Below, piece after piece: positions 54,290-62,254 of a stretch of DNA of 64,000 nt. The notes below the pieces were generated by a model that was not told the DNA's origin, ran no database searches, and saw only the letters and a program-made list of their open reading frames with translations. Source of the DNA: Thermodesulforhabdus norvegica. Lineage in GTDB: Bacteria; Desulfobacterota; Syntrophobacteria; Syntrophobacterales; Thermodesulforhabdaceae. The translations under genes and the position numbers were made by a program. Positions within the stretch are counted from its first letter, which is position 1, and the number at the start of each line of letters is the position of its first letter. The stretch spans positions 186,001-250,000 of the forward strand of contig NZ_FOUU01000001.1 in the NCBI RefSeq assembly GCF_900114975.1, read 5' to 3'.

Positions 54290-55507
54290 TTACTCGGTCT
54301 CGCTTTCTTTGGGCTCAATAATCAAGGCGTCGGCAACAAACTCCCACAGATATTTTACCTCGATATCCAGATCGTATTCCTTTCTCAGGCTCTTCATAAT
54401 CTGGTCACGGCAGTTATGACAAGGCGCGACTACTATCTTGGCCCCCGTTTCTTTTATCTGTTTTGCCTTGACCCTGCCGTAAAAAATTCTTTCTTCGGCA
54501 TAAGGACTTGCCCAGGCCCCTCCGCCGGCGCCACAGCAGAAGTTATTTGCTCTGTTGGGGTTCATGTCGACAAAGTTTTCGCAACACTGCTGGACAATCC
54601 ACCGGGGTTCTTCGTAATAGCCGTGGCCGAAGGCTTTTTCACTCTTGCGGGCGTAGTTACAGGGATCGTGATAGGTTACGAGTTCCTGATGGACAGACTT
54701 ATCAACCTTGATTCTTCCCTGTTCAAGATATTCCTTCAAAAGGTCGTGCACACTCAAATATTTTACGTTTTCATGCTTATACCATTTTTCGAGACCCAAC
54801 CTGGTCGCGTAGTATGCATGCCCTCATTCAGGTAATAACAGGTACTCACACTCAAGCTCTTTGTAATTTTTTACAATTCTTCCAACAATTTCCTTCATCG
54901 CCTCGTCATCACCGGTGAAAAGCCCCCAGTTGACACCTTCCCAGTTTTCGGAAGGAATGGTCCAGGACTCACCGGCAGCATAAAAAATCTTCCACCAGAA
55001 GGTCATATCCTCCGGCTCTGCAAAGGGCTCTTTGGAATTCACCGTAACAAGTATTCGAGCGCCTTTCTTATCCACAGGAACTTCAAAACCCGGAAGCTCT
55101 TCCGCCAGCTCCGCTCCGACATCTTCAAGCAGGAAGAGGAAATCATCCTTGGGAATTCCCAGATTGTTCCCGGTTTTCAAGCACATTTCCACGCCCTTGT
55201 GCAGAGTCCCGGGAACCTGATCACGGGGCCTGAGTGAGCGTGCAGATCTGAGCAGAGTGAGCAAGTCAATCCCCATGGGACACGCATACTCACAGCGGCC
55301 GCACAGCGTGCATACCCAGGGAAATTTTGAATTTACAATCTCATCATCCATCCCCAAAACGGCAAGCCGTACCACCTTTCGGACATCCAACCCCTCAACG
55401 CCCGAAACCGGACAACCGCCGGCACAGGTACCGCAGGTCAGACACCTTTCGGCGTACTGACTTGCCAACTTACGACGTTCTCTCCTGGTAAGTAACAACG
55501 GCTCCAT
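54290..55507 (-). CDS. HdrC-HdrB-type iron-sulfur selenoprotein (UGA at codon 228 read as Sec)
   Basis: Read straight through one UGA, the frame gives 405 residues. The HdrC-like front has two [4Fe-4S] motifs (CLTCGTCAGGCP and CTLCGRCEYACP). The HdrB-like rear has one complete CCG-type cluster site (TYHDPCNY, NFCCGAGGG, APCHNC). Between them the expected motif CGHAYY appears as Sec-GHAYY, with UGA replacing the Cys codon at 54824-54826. Sequence on both sides of the UGA is family-like (ECEYLLLPE before, GHAYYATRLGLEKWY after), and no other stop breaks the frame. ATG 55507 has GGGGAG 7 bases upstream. A conventional caller would report two genes (54824-55507 and 54290-54799). Likely a disulfide-reducing partner of the neighbouring Flx/HdrL proteins. 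Confidence 0.9.
54790..54809 (-). promoter_or_regulatory. Candidate bacterial SECIS hairpin
   Basis: Minus-strand bases CG-C-GACC and GGUC-U-CG pair around a 6-base apical loop, AGGUUG, with one C-U mismatch in the stem. The loop begins 22 bases after the UGA, within the usual range, and shares AGGU with the E. coli fdhF SECIS loop (AGGUCU) that SelB binds. Confidence 0.72.
54824..54826 (-). other. In-frame UGA read as selenocysteine
   Basis: The codon is TGA on the minus strand, preceded by CCT GAA and followed by GGG CAT GCA. It stands where CCG-domain proteins have the Cys of Cys-Gly-His-Ala. The SECIS-like hairpin begins 14 bases downstream. Confidence 0.88.
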
Positions 55508-55583
55508 ACATACTCTCCCCTTAACCAGTGTTGTCCCCCTTTTCGCAAAAGCATTCCAAGCAGGACCGTGGAAAGTTTTTCAC

Positions 55584-55612
55584 ATTCTAGCGGTTTGGCA
55601 TAGAAATATCAA
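55584..55612 (-). promoter_or_regulatory. Sigma-70 promoter of the Sec-protein gene
   Basis: On the minus strand TTGATA and TAGAAT stand 17 bases apart, about 75 bases before the ATG at 55507. With the downstream terminator at 54224-54258 this makes the Sec-protein gene a separate transcription unit. Confidence 0.75.
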
Positions 55613-55645
55613 GTAACAATGCCCGGAATCATTCTGAAAATCAAT

Positions 55646-55668
55646 GGAGCGGACGGGTTATCCGCTCC
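55646..55668 (-). terminator. Hairpin after flxA, possible terminator
   Basis: GGAGCGGA and TCCGCTCC form a perfect 8-bp stem with a 7-base loop, 24 bases after the FlxA-like stop codon, followed on the minus strand by ATTGATTTTC. The T-tract is interrupted, so termination may be partial. Confidence 0.55.
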
Positions 55669-55691
55669 TCGGACTTTGCCGTTGAAAAATC

Positions 55692-56534
55692 CTAATATTC
55701 GTTCGGTAGCCTGGATAGCTGTTCAAAGGTAAAAACCGGTCCGTCTTTACATACATACTCCGTACCGATATTGCATCTTCCACACATGCCTATGCCGCAT
55801 TTCATGCGCATCTCAAGGCTTGTTATAATGCGATCGGGAGCAAAACCCAACTCGGCGAGAACCGGCAGGGTAAACTTGATCATTATGGGCGGGCCGCACA
55901 CTATGGCATAGGCATTCTCCGAGCTCGGGGCCTTCTGCTGGGTTATTGTGGGAACGAATCCGACATTATACCGCCAGTTCGGATCATCCGTAGCATCTAC
56001 GGTAAGATGTAAAATCAAATCATCCCTTTTTTCCCATTCGAACAACTCATCTTTGTACAGCAACAATCCGGGATGCCTCGCTCCATAGATGACGGTGATG
56101 TCCCCGAACTTCGGACGATTTTCAGGATGAAGCATGTACACCACAGAAGATCTGAGGGTCGTGAAGGCAAAGCCGCCCCCGATTATCACCACATTTGAAC
56201 CTTCCAGCAGGCTCCAGGGATAGGGCTTACCCAGAGGCCCCCGGACTCCAATGATCTCCCCGGGCTTTATGTTGTGAAGGTAAGTTGTGACCTTGCCAAC
56301 TTTATTTATCGTGAACTTAAGGTAACCTTTTTCCGTAGGAGAACTGGCAATTCCGATGGGAATTTCTCCCTGACCGGGAACCGATATTTCGGCAAACTGA
56401 CCCGGAAGATAGCGAAAAGCCTGCTCATCTTCCGGATTCAGAAACTTTAAATGATAAGTCCTCAAATTCCGGTCGGTAGTCTCAACGATAATGTCTTCTA
56501 TTCTAACAGGGTATGGTTTGTAAGGATTCTTCAC
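55692..56534 (-). CDS. FlxA-like FAD/NAD(P)-binding oxidoreductase subunit
   Basis: 280 residues. The ferredoxin-reductase-type FAD domain (YLPGQFAEISVPGQGE) and the NAD(P)-binding domain (VVIIGGGFAFTTLRSSV, YAIVCGPPIM) are followed by a C-terminal [2Fe-2S] site (MKCGIGMCGRCNIG, then YVCKDGP). It resembles AsrB, HydG and PyrK. In Flx-Hdr complexes FlxA oxidises or reduces NAD(P)H. The GTG at 56534 has GGAGG 6 bases upstream; the frame could start 9 codons earlier at another GTG, within flxB, without a ribosome site. Confidence 0.88.
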   Translation of the reverse strand: MKNPYKPYPVRIEDIIVETTDRNLRTYHLKFLNPEDEQAFRYLPGQFAEISVPGQGEIPIGIASSPTEKGYLKFTINKVGKVTTYLHNIKPGEIIGVRGPLGKPYPWSLLEGSNVVIIGGGFAFTTLRSSVVYMLHPENRPKFGDITVIYGARHPGLLLYKDELFEWEKRDDLILHLTVDATDDPNWRYNVGFVPTITQQKAPSSENAYAIVCGPPIMIKFTLPVLAELGFAPDRIITSLEMRMKCGIGMCGRCNIGTEYVCKDGPVFTFEQLSRLPNEY

Positions 56535-56548
56535 GTCATCCCTCCAAA

Positions 56549-57607
56549 CTAGACAGGGCACTCACATTGAGAAACCATGAGCCTTATCACTTCACGTATA
56601 TCGATATTCACGGGACAAAACTGCACACACCTCCCACATCCAACGCAGGCAATGCCCAGGCCGTATTTGTCCACGTAATATTTCAGTTTGTGCATAAACC
56701 GCTGGCGTACCCTCTGAAGCTTCTGCGACCTGGGGTTATGACCGGATCCGTGAAGGGTAAAAAGTGGAAACATACAGGAATCCCAGATTCTGAAGCGGCA
56801 GCCTTTTTTCCCATAAACCTCGTCCTGTATGTCGAAACACCAGCAGGTAGGGCATAAAAAGGTACATACACCGCAGTTTATACACGCAAACTGCACATCT
56901 TCCCACATGGGAGCATTGAAAAAATCAAGCACAGGTCTTTCTGCAAGAGCTTTAAGATCTCCAATCGTGTTAATGTGTTTCTCTGCCTCTTCACGAATAC
57001 GATCACGCTCCGAAAGATCCTTCTCCGAAGCAACTTCCCCACCGGCAGGAAATCTTTCCAAAAGGTCTCGCCCCTTTTCACTGACGGCCTCAATGATATA
57101 TCCGTCACCACAAGGAGAGATCAGTACATCAAGGCCCCGTGGATCGAAAGGTCCCGATCCGGTAGCTTTACAAAAACAGGTGCTACAAGGCACGCTACAG
57201 GCCAGGCCAATCAGACAGGTTAAACTGCGTCTCTCAACCCACCATGGGTCCTTGTATTCCGGCGTATCGAAATTCACATCCATTATCTTCATTGCATAGG
57301 CATCACAGGGCCTTATCCCCACAATCACCCTGGGGCTTATATCTTTTGCGGCTTCCACCAGAATGTTCCTGTTGGGATCCTCCGGATCCAGAGAAAACTC
57401 AAACATCCGCTCAGAATGAGGATGAAAAAGATTCTTGGGAGAAAGCCGGGTATTAACGAAGGACCAGTTTATTGCCCCGGTCCGGTCAACTGGCCGAAAC
57501 TCATCATAGTGTCCGACTCTAACGGGTGCAAATACCCTGTAGGAACCGATAAGTCTTTTTACCCAACTGTTGAGATCTTCCAGATTTTTCACCTTAAGGG
57601 GCTTCAT
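56549..57607 (-). CDS. FlxB-like (AsrA-type) 4Fe-4S dicluster protein
   Basis: 352 residues. An N-terminal HydB/AsrA-like domain (RPCDAYAMKIMDVNF, CSVPCSTCFCKATGSGPF) is followed by two [4Fe-4S] motifs: CINCGVCTFLCPTC and CVGCGRCVQFCPVN. It belongs to the electron-carrying subunits beside FlxA-like flavoproteins. It precedes flxA and follows flxC in the same direction with a gap of 24 bases. Confidence 0.88.
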   Translation of the reverse strand: MKPLKVKNLEDLNSWVKRLIGSYRVFAPVRVGHYDEFRPVDRTGAINWSFVNTRLSPKNLFHPHSERMFEFSLDPEDPNRNILVEAAKDISPRVIVGIRPCDAYAMKIMDVNFDTPEYKDPWWVERRSLTCLIGLACSVPCSTCFCKATGSGPFDPRGLDVLISPCGDGYIIEAVSEKGRDLLERFPAGGEVASEKDLSERDRIREEAEKHINTIGDLKALAERPVLDFFNAPMWEDVQFACINCGVCTFLCPTCWCFDIQDEVYGKKGCRFRIWDSCMFPLFTLHGSGHNPRSQKLQRVRQRFMHKLKYYVDKYGLGIACVGCGRCVQFCPVNIDIREVIRLMVSQCECPV

Positions 57608-57631
57608 AACTCAATCCTTCCGATCGGTCCG

Positions 57632-58603
57632 CTATTTTATAAAGTTATCAGGATCGTCAGGCCGATACGTGTCTAGAGGCGGTCGTTCATCCGGATTCAC
57701 GCCTGCTTCATATCCGAAAAATTCCTTCACATCTTTTTCCAGTTTTTTGGTCAGCATACGCACAGGGATTCCAACAGGGCAGGCTCTTTCGCAGGCTCCA
57801 CAATCGGTGCACCTACCCGCCAGATGAAAGGCTCTGAGGACATGAAAGGTAAAGGTATCGATGGGGTCTATGGTTTTTCCCAACCACTGAGGTTTGGATT
57901 CATCAACAAAGCATTGAGGGCAGTAACAGAAAGGGCAGGCATTACGGCAGGCGTAACACCTGATGCAGGACTTAAAAAGATCCTTAAAGTATTCCCATCG
58001 CTCATCGGCGCTTCTGCCCTCAATTTGTTTGACATCGGCATACCTGTCAATCCGAGCTTCCGGGACAGGATCACCGACAAGCTCATCGTAAATTACAGGG
58101 TTGCGATGAACGCAGATGGCGCAATTTTGTTGCAGATATTCGTTCCGCGGAAGCTCCCGGGAAAACCTCTCTCCCCGGCCGTTTTCAATAACCACTCCCT
58201 CCACATACAGTTCTTCCCCTCGCTCTTCGACGTAGGTAATATCCCTACCGTCAAAGGCTTCCCTTACCCTTCTCCGATCGAGCATTCCCCTGCAGGGAAC
58301 ACCAATAATGAAGAGCTGTTCTCTAGAAATTTGATGTTCCTGCATAAGGACAACAATACTGCGGCTGTCACAACCCTTCGCAACGACGGCTACTCTGTCG
58401 GTCCGCTTTGGGATATATTTTGCCAGGTTAACACCGCACCACCCATCCCAATAGAGTTCTCCAACCCTGTCGGGGTTTTTTATAAATACGGGTTCGTTCA
58501 CCATGGGAATGGTGCCTTTTCTGAACCCTATTATTCCGTCCACCTGACCGTCCCTAAGGAGTTTCTCTGCAATTCGCCTGATTTCCTCGGTATATTCGCG
58601 CAT
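57632..58603 (-). CDS. FlxC-like 4Fe-4S dicluster protein with FrhB-like N-terminus
   Basis: 323 residues. The N-terminal half (VDGIIGFRKGTIPMVNEP, VVAKGCDSRSIVVLMQE, CAICVHRNP) resembles the beta subunit of F420-reducing enzymes. Two [4Fe-4S] motifs follow (CIRCYACRNACPFCYC and CTDCGACERACP). The N-terminal part of HdrL in the same cluster has a related module, so both may dock on the same partner. It starts 3 bases after the mvhD stop. Confidence 0.85.
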   Translation of the reverse strand: MREYTEEIRRIAEKLLRDGQVDGIIGFRKGTIPMVNEPVFIKNPDRVGELYWDGWCGVNLAKYIPKRTDRVAVVAKGCDSRSIVVLMQEHQISREQLFIIGVPCRGMLDRRRVREAFDGRDITYVEERGEELYVEGVVIENGRGERFSRELPRNEYLQQNCAICVHRNPVIYDELVGDPVPEARIDRYADVKQIEGRSADERWEYFKDLFKSCIRCYACRNACPFCYCPQCFVDESKPQWLGKTIDPIDTFTFHVLRAFHLAGRCTDCGACERACPVGIPVRMLTKKLEKDVKEFFGYEAGVNPDERPPLDTYRPDDPDNFIK

Positions 58604-58606
58604 TTT

Positions 58607-59038
58607 TCATTCCACCTCGGCTTCTCTCTTCACAAGGCGTCGAGCAGGTCCAACACTTTTTACGGCTTCCACCACTTCCTCCGCAACCTTCGCAAACTTT
58701 GTGGCTTCCGCGGAGGATATCCAGGAGAAGTGGATCCTTTCAGGCTCAATTCCAACGTACTCCAGCAGGTTCTTAAGCAAGGCAAATTTGCGCCGTGCGT
58801 AATAGTTTCCTGCTATGTAGTGACAATCCCCGGGATGACAGCCTGAAACCCACACACCATCAGCACCCTTCCTCAAGGCCTGAATTATAAACTTGGGATT
58901 CATCCGCCCCGAGCAGGGAACTCTTATGATCCGAATAAAAGGCGGTTGCTTAAATCTACTCACACCCGCAAGGTCGGCGGCTCCATAAGAACACCAGTTA
59001 CAAAGAAAAGCTATTATCTTCGGCTGCCAGTCGGACAT
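58607..59038 (-). CDS. mvhD: MvhD/FlxD-type iron-sulfur protein
   Basis: 143 residues, the usual length of MvhD. Signature motifs: CNWCSYGAADLAG, IRVPCSGRMNP, VSGCHPGDCHYIAGNYYA. All cysteines are encoded as Cys. MvhD carries electrons from a dehydrogenase or hydrogenase into HdrA. GGAGG lies 8-9 bases before the ATG, and the gene follows hdrL by 15 bases. Confidence 0.95.
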   Translation of the reverse strand: MSDWQPKIIAFLCNWCSYGAADLAGVSRFKQPPFIRIIRVPCSGRMNPKFIIQALRKGADGVWVSGCHPGDCHYIAGNYYARRKFALLKNLLEYVGIEPERIHFSWISSAEATKFAKVAEEVVEAVKSVGPARRLVKREAEVE

Positions 59039-59053
59039 ATTAAGACTCCTCCA

Positions 59054-62000
59054 TCAGGCACATTCGATCATGGAGAAAATGTGGGCATCGTCAAATCCCA
59101 TGAGATGTATTGCACCAGATCGGCAGGATGCTACACAAAGGCCGCATCCTTTGCAAAGGGCAGGGTTTATTTCTGCCTTGCCTTTGTCATTGAACCGCGG
59201 GGCAGAATAAGGACATATGCTCACACAGGTCCCACAGGAACTGCAAAGCATCTGATCGGTTCGCGCAACAGTCCCCGGAAATCTTAGAGTCCCTTTGGCA
59301 AGAACGGTCACAGCGCGAGCGGCTGCGGCTTTCGCCTGGGCAATACTTTCATCTATGGACTTGGGATAATGAGCCAGGCCGCAGACGAACACACCGTCCG
59401 TTGCGAAATCAACAGGCCTGAGCTTGGCGTGAGCTTCCACGAAAAAGCCGTCTTCATTGAGGGGGACCTTAAAATACTGGGCTATCTTATTATAATCTCC
59501 CGGGACAATGGCAGCGGCCAGAGCTACAAGATCCGCTTCAAGGCGAATCGGTTTCCTCAACACATGATCCACCACTTCTACAATTATCCTGCCGTTATCC
59601 AACATAACCACCGGCTTGTTGTCCAGATCAAACCTTACAAATATAACCCCCGCTTCACGGGCTTTTAAATAAAGAGATTCTCGCTCCCCGTAGCTCCTCA
59701 TATCCCTGTAAAGCACAAAGACATTGCAATCGGGATTTCGGCGTTTAAGTTCCAGAGCACTTTCCAGAGTATGGGTACAGCAGACCCTGCTACAGTAAGG
59801 ACGATTTGGTTCGCGGGAACCAACGCACTGGATAAACACGGCGGTTCCGACCTCCGCAAGTTTCGGATCCTCCACCCGGAAAAGCTCATCGAGTTCAAGA
59901 TGTGTCACGATCCGTGGATCATCACCGTATCGGTACTCTTCCGGTTTAAGTTCATGAGCGCCTACGGCAATGATTGCAACACCGTGAGAAATTTCGATCA
60001 CTTCTTCACTTCCAGAACCATTACCCTTCCGTGACCGTATTTTCGTCCTGAAATTACCAACAAAACCGTCAACATCGACGATCTCCGAACGAAGATAGAG
60101 CTTTATCAGTGGATTGTTTTCAACGGACGAAATAAGTTCTTGCAGATAACCAGAAACATCCTCACCAGTCCAGGTACGGTACAGACCACGGGCCGTTCCA
60201 CCCAGCCTATCAGACTTGTCTACCAGATGGACCCGGTATCCCTGATCGGCAAGGCTTCTAGCGGCAACCATCCCACTTACACCACCGCCCACAACGAGCG
60301 CTTCCTGATTTACTTCAAGAACCGGCTCATCCAGAGGCTCCAGCAGAGCTGCCTTGGCCACCGCCATTCTCACGAGATCCTTCGCTTTCTCTGTGGCTGC
60401 TTCCCTGTCATCGTGAATCCACGAGTCCTGATTTCTGATATTTGCCATCTCAAAGAGATACTTATTCAACCCGGCACTCTCCAGAGTCTCCTGAAACAAA
60501 GGCTCGTGAGTTCGGGGGGTACAGGCAGCAACGACAACCCTGTTGAGATTGTGCTCCTTTATGGCTTCACGCATCAGAGCCTGTGTATCCTGCGAACATG
60601 TGTAGAGATTATCGGCCACGTACTCAACATAGGGCAACGTCTTTGCGTAGTCTCGAACCGCCTGTACATCAACGGTACCGGCTATGTTTATACCGCAGTG
60701 ACACACGAAAACTCCGATCCTGGGCGGCTCGTTACGAACATCCCTCTGAGGCGGAACTTCAACTTCCCGGATAAGACTCCCCCGTGCAGGGCTCAAGAGC
60801 CTCCCCACATCCGCAGCCGCAGCACTGGCCTCCATCACAGACTGGGGTATATCCTTGGGCCCCTGAAACACACCGCAAACATAAATCCCGGGTCTGCTGG
60901 TAGCAACGGGCTCAAAGACACTGGTTCTACAAAACCCGTTTTCGTTGAGTTCTACGCCGAGTTTTTCTGCAAACTCCCGCATCTCCTCTGTAATTTCAAG
61001 CCCTACGGAAAGGACCACCATGTCGAAGGTTTCCTGTACAACCGAGCCGTCGTCCGTCACATAAGCAAGCTCAAGATCGCCTGTGCCGGGAAGGACATTA
61101 ACGCTGTGAACCCTGGACCGTATAAACCGCACTCCATGTTCCTGCCGGGCACGGTTGTAGTAACGCTCAAAGTCCTTGCCGTGAGTCCTCATGTCCATGA
61201 AGAATATGGCCGTGTCCAGATCACGTCCGGCATGCTCCTTGGCTATTACGGCCTGTTTAATTGCGTACATACAACAAACGGCCGAACAGTATCCGTTATC
61301 GCAGTGATTTATGTCCCGGGAACCGACACATTGAAACCAGGCGATCTTTTTCGGTTCCCTGTGGTCGGAAGGTCTTATAAGATGTCCTCGAGTAGGGCCG
61401 GAAGCAGAAAGGAGCCGCTCAAATTCAATGGATGTGACGACGTTTGGATGCCCGGAGTAAACGTATTCTTCAAGACCCTGTGGCTGAAAGGTCCTGAATC
61501 CGGGTGCAAGAACGATGGCACCCACCTCAAGCGTTTCCTTTTGCTCCCTATCATCGTGCACAACAGCCTGAGCCTGACAAATATATTCACACCCCTTACA
61601 CTCCTGGCGACCCGTAAGCTTCAAACACCTGCTGTCGTCTCTCACGGCCTTGAGCGGTACAGCCTGAGGATACTTTATGTAAATGGCTTTGCGATATGAC
61701 AAACCTTCGTCGTATTCGCTGGGTATCAAAAGCGGACATATGTTAATACGGCTTATGGCATTTTCAGGACAGGCCTCAACACAGCTCCAGCATCCCGTGC
61801 ACTGAAACGTATTATAAACAGGCTTCGCACAGTTACAGGCTTCCGCCTGTTCCATCGAGCAGACAATGTTTATCACACGCAGTCGGTCAAGGTTGATCTC
61901 GCCTTTTTTCTCAAGAGCCCTTAAAGCCCTGACATCACACCCCCTGAGAATTGCCGCCAGCCGCAGATCGGGCCGCTTTTTAAGCATGAGGCGCAAGGTT

Positions 62001-62215
62001 TTTGAAAGATTATACTTGGGCGGCTGTCCCTGAATTAGAGAAAAAAGCGGCGGAACCCCCTTATCGCGCTTCCACTCTGTAACGAGCTCGTCGAGTTCTT
62101 CTGCATTACGAAAAAGATAAGGTCTGACTACCCCGTTGATCTCTTTGAGTCCAAGAACCCCGTCGAACCCTTCTCTAAGGGCTTCAAGGGCTTCCGCTTT
62201 TATCCTCTCGTCCAT
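59054..62215 (-). CDS. HdrL-type large HdrA protein (two HdrA units plus ferredoxin domains)
   Basis: 1053 residues from ATG 62215, more than 1.5 times ordinary HdrA. The N-terminus is FrhB-like (about 1-120), then comes a ferredoxin site (CTGCWSCVEACP) and the rear half of an HdrA flavin domain (VGAIVLAPGFRTFQP, CVGSRD, CSAVCCMYA). A second HdrA unit follows, beginning RIGVFVCHCGINIAGTVD with the dinucleotide site VVGGGVSGMVAARSL and CSRVCCTHT. Two C-terminal [4Fe-4S] motifs (CSSCGTCVSICP, CKGCGLCVASC) end the protein. HdrA performs flavin-based electron bifurcation. Flanking fdhA and mvhD support that role. A GTG 27 bases upstream is less likely as start. Confidence 0.9.
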   Translation of the reverse strand: MDERIKAEALEALREGFDGVLGLKEINGVVRPYLFRNAEELDELVTEWKRDKGVPPLFSLIQGQPPKYNLSKTLRLMLKKRPDLRLAAILRGCDVRALRALEKKGEINLDRLRVINIVCSMEQAEACNCAKPVYNTFQCTGCWSCVEACPENAISRINICPLLIPSEYDEGLSYRKAIYIKYPQAVPLKAVRDDSRCLKLTGRQECKGCEYICQAQAVVHDDREQKETLEVGAIVLAPGFRTFQPQGLEEYVYSGHPNVVTSIEFERLLSASGPTRGHLIRPSDHREPKKIAWFQCVGSRDINHCDNGYCSAVCCMYAIKQAVIAKEHAGRDLDTAIFFMDMRTHGKDFERYYNRARQEHGVRFIRSRVHSVNVLPGTGDLELAYVTDDGSVVQETFDMVVLSVGLEITEEMREFAEKLGVELNENGFCRTSVFEPVATSRPGIYVCGVFQGPKDIPQSVMEASAAAADVGRLLSPARGSLIREVEVPPQRDVRNEPPRIGVFVCHCGINIAGTVDVQAVRDYAKTLPYVEYVADNLYTCSQDTQALMREAIKEHNLNRVVVAACTPRTHEPLFQETLESAGLNKYLFEMANIRNQDSWIHDDREAATEKAKDLVRMAVAKAALLEPLDEPVLEVNQEALVVGGGVSGMVAARSLADQGYRVHLVDKSDRLGGTARGLYRTWTGEDVSGYLQELISSVENNPLIKLYLRSEIVDVDGFVGNFRTKIRSRKGNGSGSEEVIEISHGVAIIAVGAHELKPEEYRYGDDPRIVTHLELDELFRVEDPKLAEVGTAVFIQCVGSREPNRPYCSRVCCTHTLESALELKRRNPDCNVFVLYRDMRSYGERESLYLKAREAGVIFVRFDLDNKPVVMLDNGRIIVEVVDHVLRKPIRLEADLVALAAAIVPGDYNKIAQYFKVPLNEDGFFVEAHAKLRPVDFATDGVFVCGLAHYPKSIDESIAQAKAAAARAVTVLAKGTLRFPGTVARTDQMLCSSCGTCVSICPYSAPRFNDKGKAEINPALCKGCGLCVASCRSGAIHLMGFDDAHIFSMIECA

Positions 62216-62254
62216 AACCTCGCTCCCGTCGTCTGTTTTCACTCCGACGCCGCA

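Noticed and set aside
54290-55507. Reading the UGA-split HdrC-HdrB gene as a pseudogene or as two genes
   Set aside because: The rest of the frame is intact, the stop falls on a functional Cys position, a SECIS-like hairpin follows, and Sec genes are present. No ribosome site stands before the rear half, whose first possible start (TTG 54799) lies after the conserved GHAYY.
57824-58846. A 340-codon open frame on the plus strand
   Set aside because: It is antisense to the FlxC-like and MvhD genes, both with clear Fe-S motifs. No ribosome site or domain supports it.
58607-59038. A possible Sec in MvhD
   Set aside because: MvhD proteins can contain Sec in some anaerobes; here all expected cysteines are present and the gene is full length without in-frame UGA.
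61270-61320. A possible second Sec site in the first HdrA unit (NGYCSAVCC region)
   Set aside because: Some HdrA proteins carry Sec here, but the codons in this gene are all Cys codons with no UGA in frame.
60140-61699. A 519-codon open frame on the plus strand
   Set aside because: It lies wholly antisense to the HdrL gene, whose protein matches HdrA along its length; the plus-strand translation has no recognisable domain. It is a shadow of codon bias.
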